A DNA stretch of 64,000 nucleotides from positions 1 through 64,000 of the forward strand of contig JBBDSU010000002.1 in assembly GCA_040904825.1 (NCBI GenBank), read 5' to 3'. Positions 24,320 to 32,942 of the stretch are shown here, in pieces (position 1 is the stretch's first letter; each line of letters opens with the position of its first letter). The position numbers and the translations under genes were made by a program. The notes beneath the pieces were generated by a model that saw only the letters and a program-made list of their open reading frames with translations, was not told the origin of the DNA and searched no databases. The stretch comes from JBBDSU01 sp040904825. GTDB lineage: Bacteria > Actinomycetota > Nitriliruptoria > Nitriliruptorales > Nitriliruptoraceae.

Positions 24320-25903
24320 TCACACCAACGAAATTGACCGTCCTTCGAGCGCACCGATGCGTTCGACGATGGCGTCGATGACAGCGATTGGTGCGCGATC
24401 ATCGAGCGATACCGCCATGATCGCTTCGTCGCCGACCCCGGATCGTCCTACCTGCGCGGCAGCGATGTTGACCCCGGCTTCTCCAAAAAGGCTGCCGATG
24501 GTGCCGATGATGCCAGGGCCATCGATGTACCGGAAGAAGGCCATGTGATCCGTCGGCTCAATGTCTATCGGCGTGTTCCATGCTTCAATCAAGCGTTCCC
24601 GACCAGCCGGTTGGAGCAGTGTCGCCGCCACCTTGATCGGCTGGCCATCCCTGCCTTGGCCGACGACTCGAAGCGCTGATACGAAGTCTTCGCTATGAGG
24701 GTCGGAAACCTCCCGAACTCGCAAACCACGCTCTTCGGCCAGTAATGGCGCGTTGACATACGTCACTGGCTCGCTGCACACCGCCGACAGCATCCCCCGC
24801 AGCACCGACAGCGCCAAGATGCGGCCGTCGGCAGCAGCAAGGTCGCCCCTGGTCTCCACGGTGACTTCGCCGCCGATACCTCCCTCCGACAGGGCGGTCA
24901 GCAAACGACCCAGCTTTTCAGCGACCGGCAGGTACGGACGGACCACGTCGTCGATCTCTCCAGAATTGACGTTGACCGCCGAAGGAACGAATTCGCCTGC
25001 CAGTGCCAGGTCGACGAACTCGGCAACCTGGGTGCCGGCACGGTCCTGAGCCTCACTGGTCGACGCCCCCAGGTGCGGCGTCACGATTGCGTTGGGCAGG
25101 CCAAACAACGGACTGTCGGTGACCGGTTCATTGGCGAACACATCGATCGCTGCGCCAGCAATGACTCCGTTGGCCAGCGCATCAGCCAGCGCCTGTTCGT
25201 CGACGAGACCGCCTCGCGCAACGTTGAGCAGACGGGCACTCGGCTTCATCGTCGCGAGTCGCTCTGCGTTGATCAGCCCCTGCGTCTCCGCAGTCTTCGG
25301 AAGGTGAATCGTCAGAAAGTCTGCCCGGGCAAGCACATCTTCGACGGTGGGAAGCAGTTCTACACCCAGGCGGGAAGCGCGGTCCGGAGCGAGGTAGGGG
25401 TCGTAGGCGATCAGTCGCATACCGAAGGCATGGCATCGTTGCGCCACCAGCGAGCCGATTCTGCCGAGCCCGAGCACACCGAGCGTCTTGTTCTGAAGTT
25501 CAGTGCCTTCCCATTTGGAGCGCTCCCACCGGCCGGCAACCAGCGCACTGTGCGCCTGAGGAATATTGCGGGCGAGCGACAGCAACAGTGCAACCGTGTG
25601 CTCCGCGGCTGACACGATGTTGGACTGGGGTGCGTTGAGCACCATCACACCGTGACGAGTTGCTGCCTCGACGTCGATGTTGTCGAGACCAACGCCTGCC
25701 CGGGCAATGACCTTCAACTCGCTCGCCGCTGCGATCACCTCGGCATCGAGGTAGGTCGCCGACCGGACGATGATCGCGTGGTAGGGGGCGACAGTGGTCA
25801 GCAGTTCGTCCTTGGACAGTCCGGTTCGCACATCGACATCATGGCGCTCAGCAAGCAATTCGATGCCGGCGTCGGCGAGTTGGTCGGCGACGAGGATTTT
25901 CAC
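24320..25903 (-). CDS. serA: D-3-phosphoglycerate dehydrogenase
   Basis: First enzyme of serine synthesis, oxidising 3-phosphoglycerate with NAD. The glycine loop is LGVLGLGRIGSLVAQ near residue 145, the catalytic Arg is in LNVARGGLVDEQAL, Glu in VFANEPV, and His in TPHLGASTSEAQ. The extra intervening (ASB) domain and a C-terminal ACT domain (IDGPGIIGTIGSLFGEAGVN) make it the long type, 527 residues, as in mycobacteria. Serine feedback through the ACT domain is expected. The GTG at 25903 has GAAGG eight bases upstream. A TTG two codons earlier is less likely. Confidence 0.95.
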   Translation of the reverse strand: MKILVADQLADAGIELLAERHDVDVRTGLSKDELLTTVAPYHAIIVRSATYLDAEVIAAASELKVIARAGVGLDNIDVEAATRHGVMVLNAPQSNIVSAAEHTVALLLSLARNIPQAHSALVAGRWERSKWEGTELQNKTLGVLGLGRIGSLVAQRCHAFGMRLIAYDPYLAPDRASRLGVELLPTVEDVLARADFLTIHLPKTAETQGLINAERLATMKPSARLLNVARGGLVDEQALADALANGVIAGAAIDVFANEPVTDSPLFGLPNAIVTPHLGASTSEAQDRAGTQVAEFVDLALAGEFVPSAVNVNSGEIDDVVRPYLPVAEKLGRLLTALSEGGIGGEVTVETRGDLAAADGRILALSVLRGMLSAVCSEPVTYVNAPLLAEERGLRVREVSDPHSEDFVSALRVVGQGRDGQPIKVAATLLQPAGRERLIEAWNTPIDIEPTDHMAFFRYIDGPGIIGTIGSLFGEAGVNIAAAQVGRSGVGDEAIMAVSLDDRAPIAVIDAIVERIGALEGRSISLV

Positions 25904-26187
25904 AGGCAAGCCTTCTCAAAATGAAACGATGCGGTCTCGGACGGCGACTCTGCGCGCCTCGCGGGTCTCGCTCTACGGATCGGGCGGGTAGCTCGCGGGC
26001 GACAGCGCGCGTGACACGGTCCACGCCCGGCAGGGTCGGTGTAACACGGTCCACGTTCCGGCGTCCGGTGCTGCGAGGAGCGGGCCGCGCGGCTCGCGTC
26101 GCACACGGATGACGGAGGGTGGATGCGCCTGGGATGGTACGGCCACGGCGGGCGAACCTTGTAACTGACCGGACCAACCGTGCACCG

Positions 26188-26664
26188 TCACACCTGCGGC
26201 AATGACGAGCCACCCGGTCCTGGAGCCTGATGCGGGAACTGGTTGATCAACGTCGGTGTTGCCTGCTGCACATAGCGTTGCAGCAACGCTTCGGCGGCAG
26301 GAGGAAATCCCTGTTCTTCGATAGCGGCCATCATGTGACGAGCCCATCGCCGCGCCGCATCTTCGGTGATCGGGAACGCCGCATGCCGCATGCGCAACCG
26401 CGGATGTCCTCGTTCACGCGAATACACCTCTCCTCCACCCCAATATTGCGCGAAAAACATGGCGAGGTGGCGCGCTCCGGGCTCAAGGTCTTCGGGATAC
26501 ATCGGACGCAGCACCTCGTCCTGTGCGACTCTGGCATAGAACGACGCGACGAGCGCCTCGAACGCCGGCATTCCACCGACGACATCGAAGACCTCATGAG
26601 GATGCATCTCGGGCTGCGCGTTGTCACCGGTGGCTTCGGTCGTGGGGTCATCTGGCTGGGTCAC
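26188..26664 (-). CDS. glbO: Group II truncated haemoglobin (HbO type)
   Basis: Small haem protein, 158 residues, for oxygen or NO chemistry near the membrane. The core is typical of HbO: VGGMPAFEALVASFYARV, the FFAQYWGGG turn, and RGHPRLRMRHAAFPI with the proximal His. The first 25 residues are an acidic, Thr-rich extension. It starts at GTG 26664, overlapping the upstream acetyltransferase stop (GTGA). Ligand details cannot be settled by eye. Confidence 0.88.
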   Translation of the reverse strand: MTQPDDPTTEATGDNAQPEMHPHEVFDVVGGMPAFEALVASFYARVAQDEVLRPMYPEDLEPGARHLAMFFAQYWGGGEVYSRERGHPRLRMRHAAFPITEDAARRWARHMMAAIEEQGFPPAAEALLQRYVQQATPTLINQFPHQAPGPGGSSLPQV

Positions 26665-27194
26665 AGGGCTCGCTCGTAATAGGCGACATCCAGGTAGCGG
26701 CCGAACTTGTAGCCGACTTCAGTCAGTGTGCCACGATGCTCGAACCCCCACCGCCGGTGGAAGGCCTCCGACGCGTCGTTTGGCAACGCGACCAGCGCGT
26801 AGGCACGGTGGAACGTGTCATCGTCTTCAAGGCGCTGCAGCACATCGCGGTACATGGCATCGCCCACACGCAACCCGACAGCGTCGGGCGCCACATAGAC
26901 CGACAGTTCGACCGACTGTGAGTACGCAGCCTTGTCCCGAAAGCTCTGTGTCTGGACAAAACCGACGACCAAGCCATCGATCTCGCCCACGATCAGGTGA
27001 TAGCGACCCTGCTCGATCTGCTCCGCAAACATCTCGGTCCACTCTCGAGGAGTACGTACTTGCGTATTGAAAGTCGTGGTCGTCCTCAGGACGTAGTGCG
27101 TGTAGATCACTGCCACGGCGGGAAGGTCAGCACGTACGGCAGCACGCACGGTGCAGACGGCGTCAGCAGGAATAGAACGGGGATCAGACACCAT
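26661..27194 (-). CDS. GNAT-family N-acetyltransferase
   Basis: Acetyl-CoA-dependent acetyltransferase, 177 residues, with the layout of the phosphinothricin-acetyltransferase-like group: VRAADL-type start (VRAAVRADLPAVAVIY), then TFNTQVRTPREW, LSVYVAPDAVGLRVGDAMYRDV as the acetyl-CoA loop, and ALPNDASEAFHRRWGFEHRG. The substrate is unknown. It overlaps the truncated haemoglobin gene by four bases. Confidence 0.82.
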   Translation of the reverse strand: MVSDPRSIPADAVCTVRAAVRADLPAVAVIYTHYVLRTTTTFNTQVRTPREWTEMFAEQIEQGRYHLIVGEIDGLVVGFVQTQSFRDKAAYSQSVELSVYVAPDAVGLRVGDAMYRDVLQRLEDDDTFHRAYALVALPNDASEAFHRRWGFEHRGTLTEVGYKFGRYLDVAYYERAL

Positions 27195-27249
27195 CTACCT
27201 CTCAAGTGACCATCGGATCTCGGACGGACAACGCACCGTCGATGGGTGC

Positions 27250-28434
27250 CTAACGGCTCGCTGCGGCGACGGATGCGACCCTGATGGCGGTCTCTACCGT
27301 TGAAGGCGCGACAGATGTCCATCCTTCCACACCCAGCAGATCAAGCAATGCCTGTGCCCCGAACGGCGTGTCGGCGACTGCCTCCAGCGCCGCAACAATC
27401 GCGTCAACAAGGTCGGGCGGCAAACCGCCACCTACCACGACGACCTCGTAGGGAACATCGGGTGCGATGCCGACAACAGCCGGGCGCTCGGCGTCGGCAA
27501 CGGCAAGTTCAGTAAATTGTGACCATGTCACCACTCCGGCTGCCTCAGTGTCGGCGGCCAATTGATCGAGCAGGCGACGCGCCGAGGCTACAACGGCAAT
27601 GTTCAGCATCTCGAGGTCATCCGATGGCACATCACTGAACAATTGGGCACGCGTATACAGCAGTCTCGCCGGTGACGATGCATCCAGGATCACCGTGCGG
27701 CCCGCTTGTGCGATCCTGTCGGGCAACACATCAGCGCCCGCACCGATGGCTGCCTGACCCGACAGTTGGGCAGCGATCTGCGTCTCGATGTGGGCTTCAA
27801 TCCGGGATTCAAGATCCCGGCACACCATGACATCTCCTAGCGGCGTGGCCAGGGCAACCGGATCGGCGTCGCACCACCGGTCAGCTTGCATGGCGACCCA
27901 CATGGCTGGCTGGGCGGTTCCGCGCGACTTGATGGCTTGCAGCACCACGCGGCCGCGGGCATCGGCAACGTCGTCTGCCGATGGATCCTCCACCAGGTGC
28001 TCAGCCAAGCTGCGTGCCGCCACCGCATCGACCAGATCCAAGATCGCGACGTGGGAATGGCCGGCAGCGAGATCTGATGCCAAGGTCGCCGACGTTCCGG
28101 CGATGCGTGTCGTGACCGGAACTGCTAGCTCCTCGGACATCAACGTTTCGAAGCGCGCCAAGTGGATCGCCGCTTGGTTCACCGCCAGCGGCGAGATCCC
28201 GACGACAACGCGATCCGGCCATCCCTCCGGCCGCTCACGTGCGTCGTTGAGGGGCCCGATCTCCTCAGCGGCAGCGTCAGCCTCGCCACCTTCACCTGTC
28301 GAACCGGCTGATCCGAGTCCCGCTGTTGAAGACCCGGCCTCGTCCACATTCGACGATGCCTCATTGGCGCCTGTGCCAGGCGCCGCGCCGCACGCCACCA
28401 CAATAAACGCGAGCGTGAGCGCGGCGTATCGCAT
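27250..28434 (-). CDS. Lipoprotein, PhnD-like substrate-binding protein
   Basis: Exported lipoprotein of 394 residues. The signal peptide ends with the lipobox FIVVACGAA, so Cys14 or 15 is lipidated. An acidic Ser/Gly linker of about 45 residues follows. Then the fold resembles phosphonate/phosphate-type binding proteins: RVVVGISPLAVNQAAIHLARF, VTTRIAGTSATLASDLAAGHSHVAILD. No permease or ATPase gene is adjacent, and the ligand is unknown. The ATG at 28434 lies four bases after the MaoC stop, so it is translated with that gene. The phosphonate name rests on fold likeness only. Confidence 0.65.
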   Translation of the reverse strand: MRYAALTLAFIVVACGAAPGTGANEASSNVDEAGSSTAGLGSAGSTGEGGEADAAAEEIGPLNDARERPEGWPDRVVVGISPLAVNQAAIHLARFETLMSEELAVPVTTRIAGTSATLASDLAAGHSHVAILDLVDAVAARSLAEHLVEDPSADDVADARGRVVLQAIKSRGTAQPAMWVAMQADRWCDADPVALATPLGDVMVCRDLESRIEAHIETQIAAQLSGQAAIGAGADVLPDRIAQAGRTVILDASSPARLLYTRAQLFSDVPSDDLEMLNIAVVASARRLLDQLAADTEAAGVVTWSQFTELAVADAERPAVVGIAPDVPYEVVVVGGGLPPDLVDAIVAALEAVADTPFGAQALLDLLGVEGWTSVAPSTVETAIRVASVAAASR

Positions 28435-28438
28435 CAGG

Positions 28439-28948
28439 TCAGTCCACCGTCCGCGGCTCTGGGCGTGAACCCTGCTCCTCGAAACCGTGGCCACGCTTGG
28501 GAACGAGGACTTTGCGAACAAATTCGCAGACAACTTCGCCGTCCTGGTTGGTGCCGATAGTGCGCACAGTCACCACCCCACGGTCTGGCTTGGTCCTCGA
28601 TTCGCGCTTGTCGATCACTTCTGACTGCGAATAGATCGTGTCACCGTGATGTGTCGGATATAGATGCTTCAGGGAAGTTGTCTCGAGGTTGGCGATCGCC
28701 TTGCCGGAAACGTCGACAACCGACTGTCCGACCACAAGCGAGTACACCAGCGGCCCGGCAACGATCGGTTGACCGTGCTGCGACAGTGCCGAGAAGTGAT
28801 CGTCGGAATGCAGCGGATGCTGGTTCATGGTCATGCCGCAGAACAGAATGTCTTCGGCTTGTGTGATCGTCTTTCCAGGCCAGTGGCGATAGACATCACC
28901 GACCGTGAAATCGTCGAAATAGCGGCCGAAAGGGTGCGCCTCACTCAT
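28439..28948 (-). CDS. MaoC-family acyl-CoA hydratase
   Basis: Hot-dog-fold hydratase of 169 residues. The hydratase motif appears as MTMNQHPLHSDDHFS with GQPIVAGPLVYSLVVGQSV after it, containing the Asp and His pair. The ATG at 28948 has AAGGAG eight bases upstream. The CoA-lyase gene lies 19 bases upstream on the same strand. In actinobacteria such a pair is known for itaconyl-CoA or mesaconyl-CoA hydration followed by citramalyl- or malyl-CoA cleavage, so a C5-dicarboxyl-CoA substrate is likely but inferred. Confidence 0.8.
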   Translation of the reverse strand: MSEAHPFGRYFDDFTVGDVYRHWPGKTITQAEDILFCGMTMNQHPLHSDDHFSALSQHGQPIVAGPLVYSLVVGQSVVDVSGKAIANLETTSLKHLYPTHHGDTIYSQSEVIDKRESRTKPDRGVVTVRTIGTNQDGEVVCEFVRKVLVPKRGHGFEEQGSRPEPRTVD

Positions 28949-28967
28949 CGCATTGACTCCTTGGTGG

Positions 28968-29987
28968 TCACAGGCGTTGCTCCCGCCATGATGCTCGATC
29001 ATGGAAGGCAACGTCAGCTGGCACAGGTCGCGCTTTTCGCCCCTGTGCTTGGCCGCGAGCAAGCGTCGCCATCGCCATCTTACGACTGGCTTCGTCGATC
29101 ATTTCATCGCCAAACATGACCGCGCCGGTCATCGACGCCGTCGCCGCTTGATACGCGTCGACGATGTCACAAGCACGTTCGAAAACCGCCTGTGGGACAC
29201 CGAAAATCTCGTTGGCGAGATCGATCTGCACCGGGTGCAGAGCCCACTTTCCGTCGTATCCGAGCGCGCGCGACTTGCGGGCCGATGCACCAAACCCATC
29301 GAGATCATGGATGCGCACGTAGGGTCCGTCAATGACCTGGACACCACGATGACGGGCGTGAATGAGCAATGTCGTCAGTATGTGGTGCCAATGATCACCG
29401 GGATAGTTGTCGTCTTCGGCCCCGACAGTGAGACTTGGCATGCCGAGCGCCGCAGCCATATCACCGGGGCCAAGGATGACTGCCTCCACACGTGACGACG
29501 CAGCGAGAATCTCACGAATATTGACGAGCCCATCAGCATCTTCGATCTGAATCTCCAACCCGATCGTTCCGACCGTCGCTTCGGCCTCACGCTCGAGTTG
29601 AGTGATCACGTGATCAACAAATGCGACCTGTCCGGCATCGGCCACCTTGGGCACCACGATGGCGTCAAGGTGACCGATCGCGCCGCCCACGACCTCCAAC
29701 AGGTCCCGCAACGCCCACGGCGTCGACACGTCATTGATGCGTACCGCGCGGGTTTTGGTGCCCCAGTCGAGTTGTCGGAGCGCGTCGACAACCTCGCCGC
29801 GGGCCGCTGCTTTTGCGGGCGCCGCTACCGCGTCCTCTAGATCAAGGAAGACCTGGTCGGCATCGAGCCCTGCAGCTTTGGTCTGCATCTTGCGCGAAGA
29901 ACCTGGCACGGCCAGACAGGATCGGCGAGCCCGTACCGGCCGAGACGACGCGGACCCAGAGTCACTGAAGGCTGGATCCATCTCCAT
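28968..29987 (-). CDS. HpcH/CitE-like CoA-ester lyase (citramalyl-/malyl-CoA lyase type)
   Basis: Magnesium-dependent lyase of the CitE/malyl-CoA lyase family, TIM-barrel, 339 residues. RRSCLAVPGSSRKMQ binds the CoA phosphate end. VFLDLEDAVAAPAKAAAR holds the catalytic Glu/Asp region, VRINDVSTPW an Arg, and LEIQIEDADGLVNIREI and ILGPGDMAAALG the metal ligands. The ATG at 29987 has GAGGAG seven bases upstream and is preferred to the longer reading from 30011. With the MaoC gene next to it, breakdown of citramalyl-CoA or methylmalyl-CoA to acetyl- or propionyl-CoA plus an oxoacid is likely. Confidence 0.85.
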   Translation of the reverse strand: MEMDPAFSDSGSASSRPVRARRSCLAVPGSSRKMQTKAAGLDADQVFLDLEDAVAAPAKAAARGEVVDALRQLDWGTKTRAVRINDVSTPWALRDLLEVVGGAIGHLDAIVVPKVADAGQVAFVDHVITQLEREAEATVGTIGLEIQIEDADGLVNIREILAASSRVEAVILGPGDMAAALGMPSLTVGAEDDNYPGDHWHHILTTLLIHARHRGVQVIDGPYVRIHDLDGFGASARKSRALGYDGKWALHPVQIDLANEIFGVPQAVFERACDIVDAYQAATASMTGAVMFGDEMIDEASRKMAMATLARGQAQGRKARPVPADVAFHDRASWREQRL

Positions 29988-30074
29988 GTTCGGCTCCTCA
30001 TCGCGCGTCATCTTGGCATCTTGCCGACCTGTGATGCCAACCCTATGCGCACCTCGGCAACCACTGATATGAGT

Positions 30075-30896
30075 TCAGACGTCGGTGCGGCGAGTTCTGC
30101 GCGAAGCTGCACGTTGCCGCGAGCGCCGGCGATCGTGACGCCAGCGTTCGGTCAGTGCCTCAAGATGCACACGCGCGTCATCCAGCGTCGGTGCGGAACC
30201 TCCAAGGCTTGCCGGTACCCACCACGCTCCTTGCGGGGTTCCGTCCGGATAGTCACGCTGGGCGGTTCGCAACAATTCGCGCAATCGGTCAGTCAGCACG
30301 TCGGTCAACTGGCGCGGAGTTGCCCCGTTATCCGTCTCTACCGCGCGACCAAACCGGACGGTGACCGGAAGCTTCCAACGCAACCTCGGCAGACGCCCAA
30401 TGGTGTGAAATCGATGCGACCCCCACGACACTGCGGGAATCAACGGCACGCCAGCGGCTCGCGCCATATGGGCCGGGCCCTGCTTGATGTCGAGCAGATC
30501 GAAGGCAGGCGAGATCGTCTGTTCTGGCATCACCAAGATCAGCTCGCCGTCACGCAGAGCGTCGACCGCCGCGCCCAGAGCAACCCGGCCGGCACCCCGA
30601 CGCACGGGGATGTGGCCCGCCCGGCGCATCACCGTTCCCACGATGGGTGCGCGGAACAGCGATTCCTTGGCCAGTATGCGCACCGGGCGTCCGAGCTCCA
30701 GGAAGGGATAGCGCCCGACAGTGATGAAGTCCCAGTAGCTGGTGTGGTTCGCGGCGATAACCGCACCGCCGGAGCGAGGGACGTGTTCGCCTCCCTCGAC
30801 GTCGAACTGCCAGCGTTGCGCACGCATGACCGCCAATGACGCCCATGCGGCAGCCCGATAGACCGGACCGGCGTGAGCCGGCTGATCGCTGGTCAC
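30075..30896 (-). CDS. PlsC-like lysophospholipid acyltransferase
   Basis: Acyltransferase of 273 residues. The HX4D motif is ANHTSYWDF near residue 50. The second motif reads MPEQTIS instead of the usual PEGTRS, like the PEATIS seen in some mycobacterial relatives. IPVRRGAGRVALG lies between them. The Arg-rich C-terminus (RRRSRQRAASRRTRRT) could touch the membrane or nucleic acid. It overlaps the next paralogue by four bases. A role in phospholipid or glycolipid acylation is expected, but the acceptor is unknown. Confidence 0.8.
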   Translation of the reverse strand: MTSDQPAHAGPVYRAAAWASLAVMRAQRWQFDVEGGEHVPRSGGAVIAANHTSYWDFITVGRYPFLELGRPVRILAKESLFRAPIVGTVMRRAGHIPVRRGAGRVALGAAVDALRDGELILVMPEQTISPAFDLLDIKQGPAHMARAAGVPLIPAVSWGSHRFHTIGRLPRLRWKLPVTVRFGRAVETDNGATPRQLTDVLTDRLRELLRTAQRDYPDGTPQGAWWVPASLGGSAPTLDDARVHLEALTERWRHDRRRSRQRAASRRTRRTDV

Positions 30897-31753
30897 CTCG
30901 TCTCGTCGCTGAACGAGCTTTCGGCACCATCGGCTCCTGGCCGCTGCCTGACGGGGGGATCCTCGTCCGGCCGGGAATCGGTGTGTGCGATACGCCCGCG
31001 CATTCCACGCTCCCTGTGTGCAGCCAGCACCTCGTCGTGTGGAGGCGCTGACCCGCCAAGCCGGGCGGGCACCCAGGCAGCGCCCTGTGGGATGCCGTCG
31101 GGATAGTTCAACTGTGCCGCATTGAGCATCTCGGCCATCGTCGCCTCCAAGCGCACGGTCGCCGCAACAGGGTCCTCGTCCGCACCAACAACGACCGGCT
31201 CACCGATGTCGACGGTGACGGGAATGCCGAAGCGTGGGCGCAACGGCACGTTGTACGTCGCGAAACGCTGAGACCCCCACCCGACCGCCGGCAGAATGGG
31301 AACTCCGGCGCGCTGGGCCATCCTCGCGACTCCCGAACGGAACGGCAGGAGATCAAGCGATGCTGAGATCGTCTGTTCGGGCGCAATCGCGACAAGATCG
31401 CCTTGGGCCAAGGCTTCAATCGCGCGCTCCAAGGCTGCTTCCCGTCCTTCGTTCGAACCACGATCGACTGGGATGACACTCACCGCGCGCGCCAACCACC
31501 CGATCCAGCGACTGTCCACGACTTCACGCTTGGCGACAAAGCGAATGGGGCGGCGAACATCGACCACGATGGTCCACGCGAGCATCACGAAATCGGCGTA
31601 GCTGTGGTGGTTGAACGCCAGGACCGCACCGCCCTGGGTCGGCACATGACGCAGACCGCTTGGCTCGATACGACAGCGCAGCACCCACTTCAGAAAGCCA
31701 GCCACGCGGATGAGCACGCGCCATGTTCGGCTGAGCGGTTGCGGGTTACTCAT
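30893..31753 (-). CDS. PlsC-like lysophospholipid acyltransferase, tandem paralogue
   Basis: Second acyltransferase, 286 residues, clearly related to its downstream neighbour: NHHSYADF as HX4D motif, APEQTISASLDLLPF as second motif, and a shared LNYPDGIPQGAAWVPARLGGSAP end. The last 40 residues are hydrophilic and unrelated. A hydrophobic stretch near residues 12-24 may anchor it. A 33-base gap separates it from the aminotransferase gene upstream. A past gene duplication is the simple reading. Confidence 0.8.
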   Translation of the reverse strand: MSNPQPLSRTWRVLIRVAGFLKWVLRCRIEPSGLRHVPTQGGAVLAFNHHSYADFVMLAWTIVVDVRRPIRFVAKREVVDSRWIGWLARAVSVIPVDRGSNEGREAALERAIEALAQGDLVAIAPEQTISASLDLLPFRSGVARMAQRAGVPILPAVGWGSQRFATYNVPLRPRFGIPVTVDIGEPVVVGADEDPVAATVRLEATMAEMLNAAQLNYPDGIPQGAAWVPARLGGSAPPHDEVLAAHRERGMRGRIAHTDSRPDEDPPVRQRPGADGAESSFSDETR

Positions 31754-31786
31754 TTCTCACCCCGCAGGTGGCAGCCGATACTCGAG

Positions 31787-32908
31787 TCATGAGGGGGACT
31801 CCACCAATTCGTCCATCGCGTGCAGGAGACGATCGACATGCTCGTGCATCGCTCCCTCACCCATCAGGCCAACGCGCCATGCACGGCCAGCGAACTCGCC
31901 TAGCCCTCCACCCACCTCGATGCCGTGTTCGTCGAGGAGGCGCCGGCGTAACGCCGCTTCCTGCACTCCGGAGGGAAGGCTGAAGGCTGTCAGCTGCGGG
32001 AGTCTGTGTCCTTCTTGGGCAAGCAACACCGCGTCACGGTCCAGCAGATGCGATTGGAACAGCCCGCCGACCTCGGCGTGGCGGGCCCATCGACGCTCGA
32101 GGCCTTCATCCAGCACGCGCCGCAAGCCTTCGTGCAAACCGTACAGCGCGTTGATGGGCGCAGTGTGGTGATAGGCGCGCTCGGCGCCCCAGTACCGGCG
32201 AATCGCTTCGACGTCGAAGTACCAGGATCCCACGGGCGCCTGGCGAGCATCCAAAAGCGCGGCGGCTTTGTCGCTGAACGTGAGCGGAGCCAGTCCTGGC
32301 GGCACGGACAAGCACTTTTGTGTTCCGCTGTAGACGATGTCGAGCGACCACGCATCGACTTCGAGCGGAACGCCTCCCAGACTGGTGACTGCATCGACGA
32401 GCAACACTGTGGGCGTGTCAGCGACGAGTTGACCGATTTCCTCGAGTGGTTGATGCGCCCCAGTCGAAGTCTCGGCGTGAACGATCCCAACCACCTTGGC
32501 GTCAGGATGATCTGCCAGAGCTTCGGCCACCTGTTCCGGTGCGATCACCTGGCCCCACGGGGCCTCGATCGCGACAATCTCAGCACCGACACGACGGGCG
32601 CAGTCAGCCAGCCGCCCGCCGAAGACACCGTTGACGCCGACGATGGCGGTGTCACCCGGCTCAACGATATTGGCGACGGCCGTTTCCATCCCGGCGGACC
32701 CCGTGCCAGAGACGGCATAGGTCAGCGGATTGTCCGTACGCAGCACCGCGCGCAACATCAAGGCGATCTGATCGGTGACCTCGAGGAACCATGGGTCGAG
32801 GTGACCAACCGTTGGGCGGGACTGCGCGGCGAGCACGTCGGGATGGACCGGAGAGGGGCCCGGCCCCAGCAGGAGCCGATCGGGCGGAATCGCTGAGGGG
32901 ACGCTCAT
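31787..32908 (-). CDS. Class V aminotransferase (alanine/serine-glyoxylate aminotransferase type)
   Basis: PLP enzyme of 373 residues. It begins with RLLLGPGPSPVHPDVLAA, as in alanine-glyoxylate aminotransferases. SGTGSAGMETAVANIVEPGD binds the cofactor phosphate region, and the Schiff-base Lys is in YSGTQKCLSVPPGLAP near residue 190. The end is GLMGEGAMHEHVDRLL. The ATG at 32908 has GGAGAT ten bases upstream. It follows ilvN by 34 bases. Glyoxylate is the likely acceptor. The amino donor (Ala or Ser) is open. Confidence 0.85.
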   Translation of the reverse strand: MSVPSAIPPDRLLLGPGPSPVHPDVLAAQSRPTVGHLDPWFLEVTDQIALMLRAVLRTDNPLTYAVSGTGSAGMETAVANIVEPGDTAIVGVNGVFGGRLADCARRVGAEIVAIEAPWGQVIAPEQVAEALADHPDAKVVGIVHAETSTGAHQPLEEIGQLVADTPTVLLVDAVTSLGGVPLEVDAWSLDIVYSGTQKCLSVPPGLAPLTFSDKAAALLDARQAPVGSWYFDVEAIRRYWGAERAYHHTAPINALYGLHEGLRRVLDEGLERRWARHAEVGGLFQSHLLDRDAVLLAQEGHRLPQLTAFSLPSGVQEAALRRRLLDEHGIEVGGGLGEFAGRAWRVGLMGEGAMHEHVDRLLHAMDELVESPS

Positions 32909-32942
32909 GGGTGCTTGATCTCCGAAACGCCGTGGACAGCGC

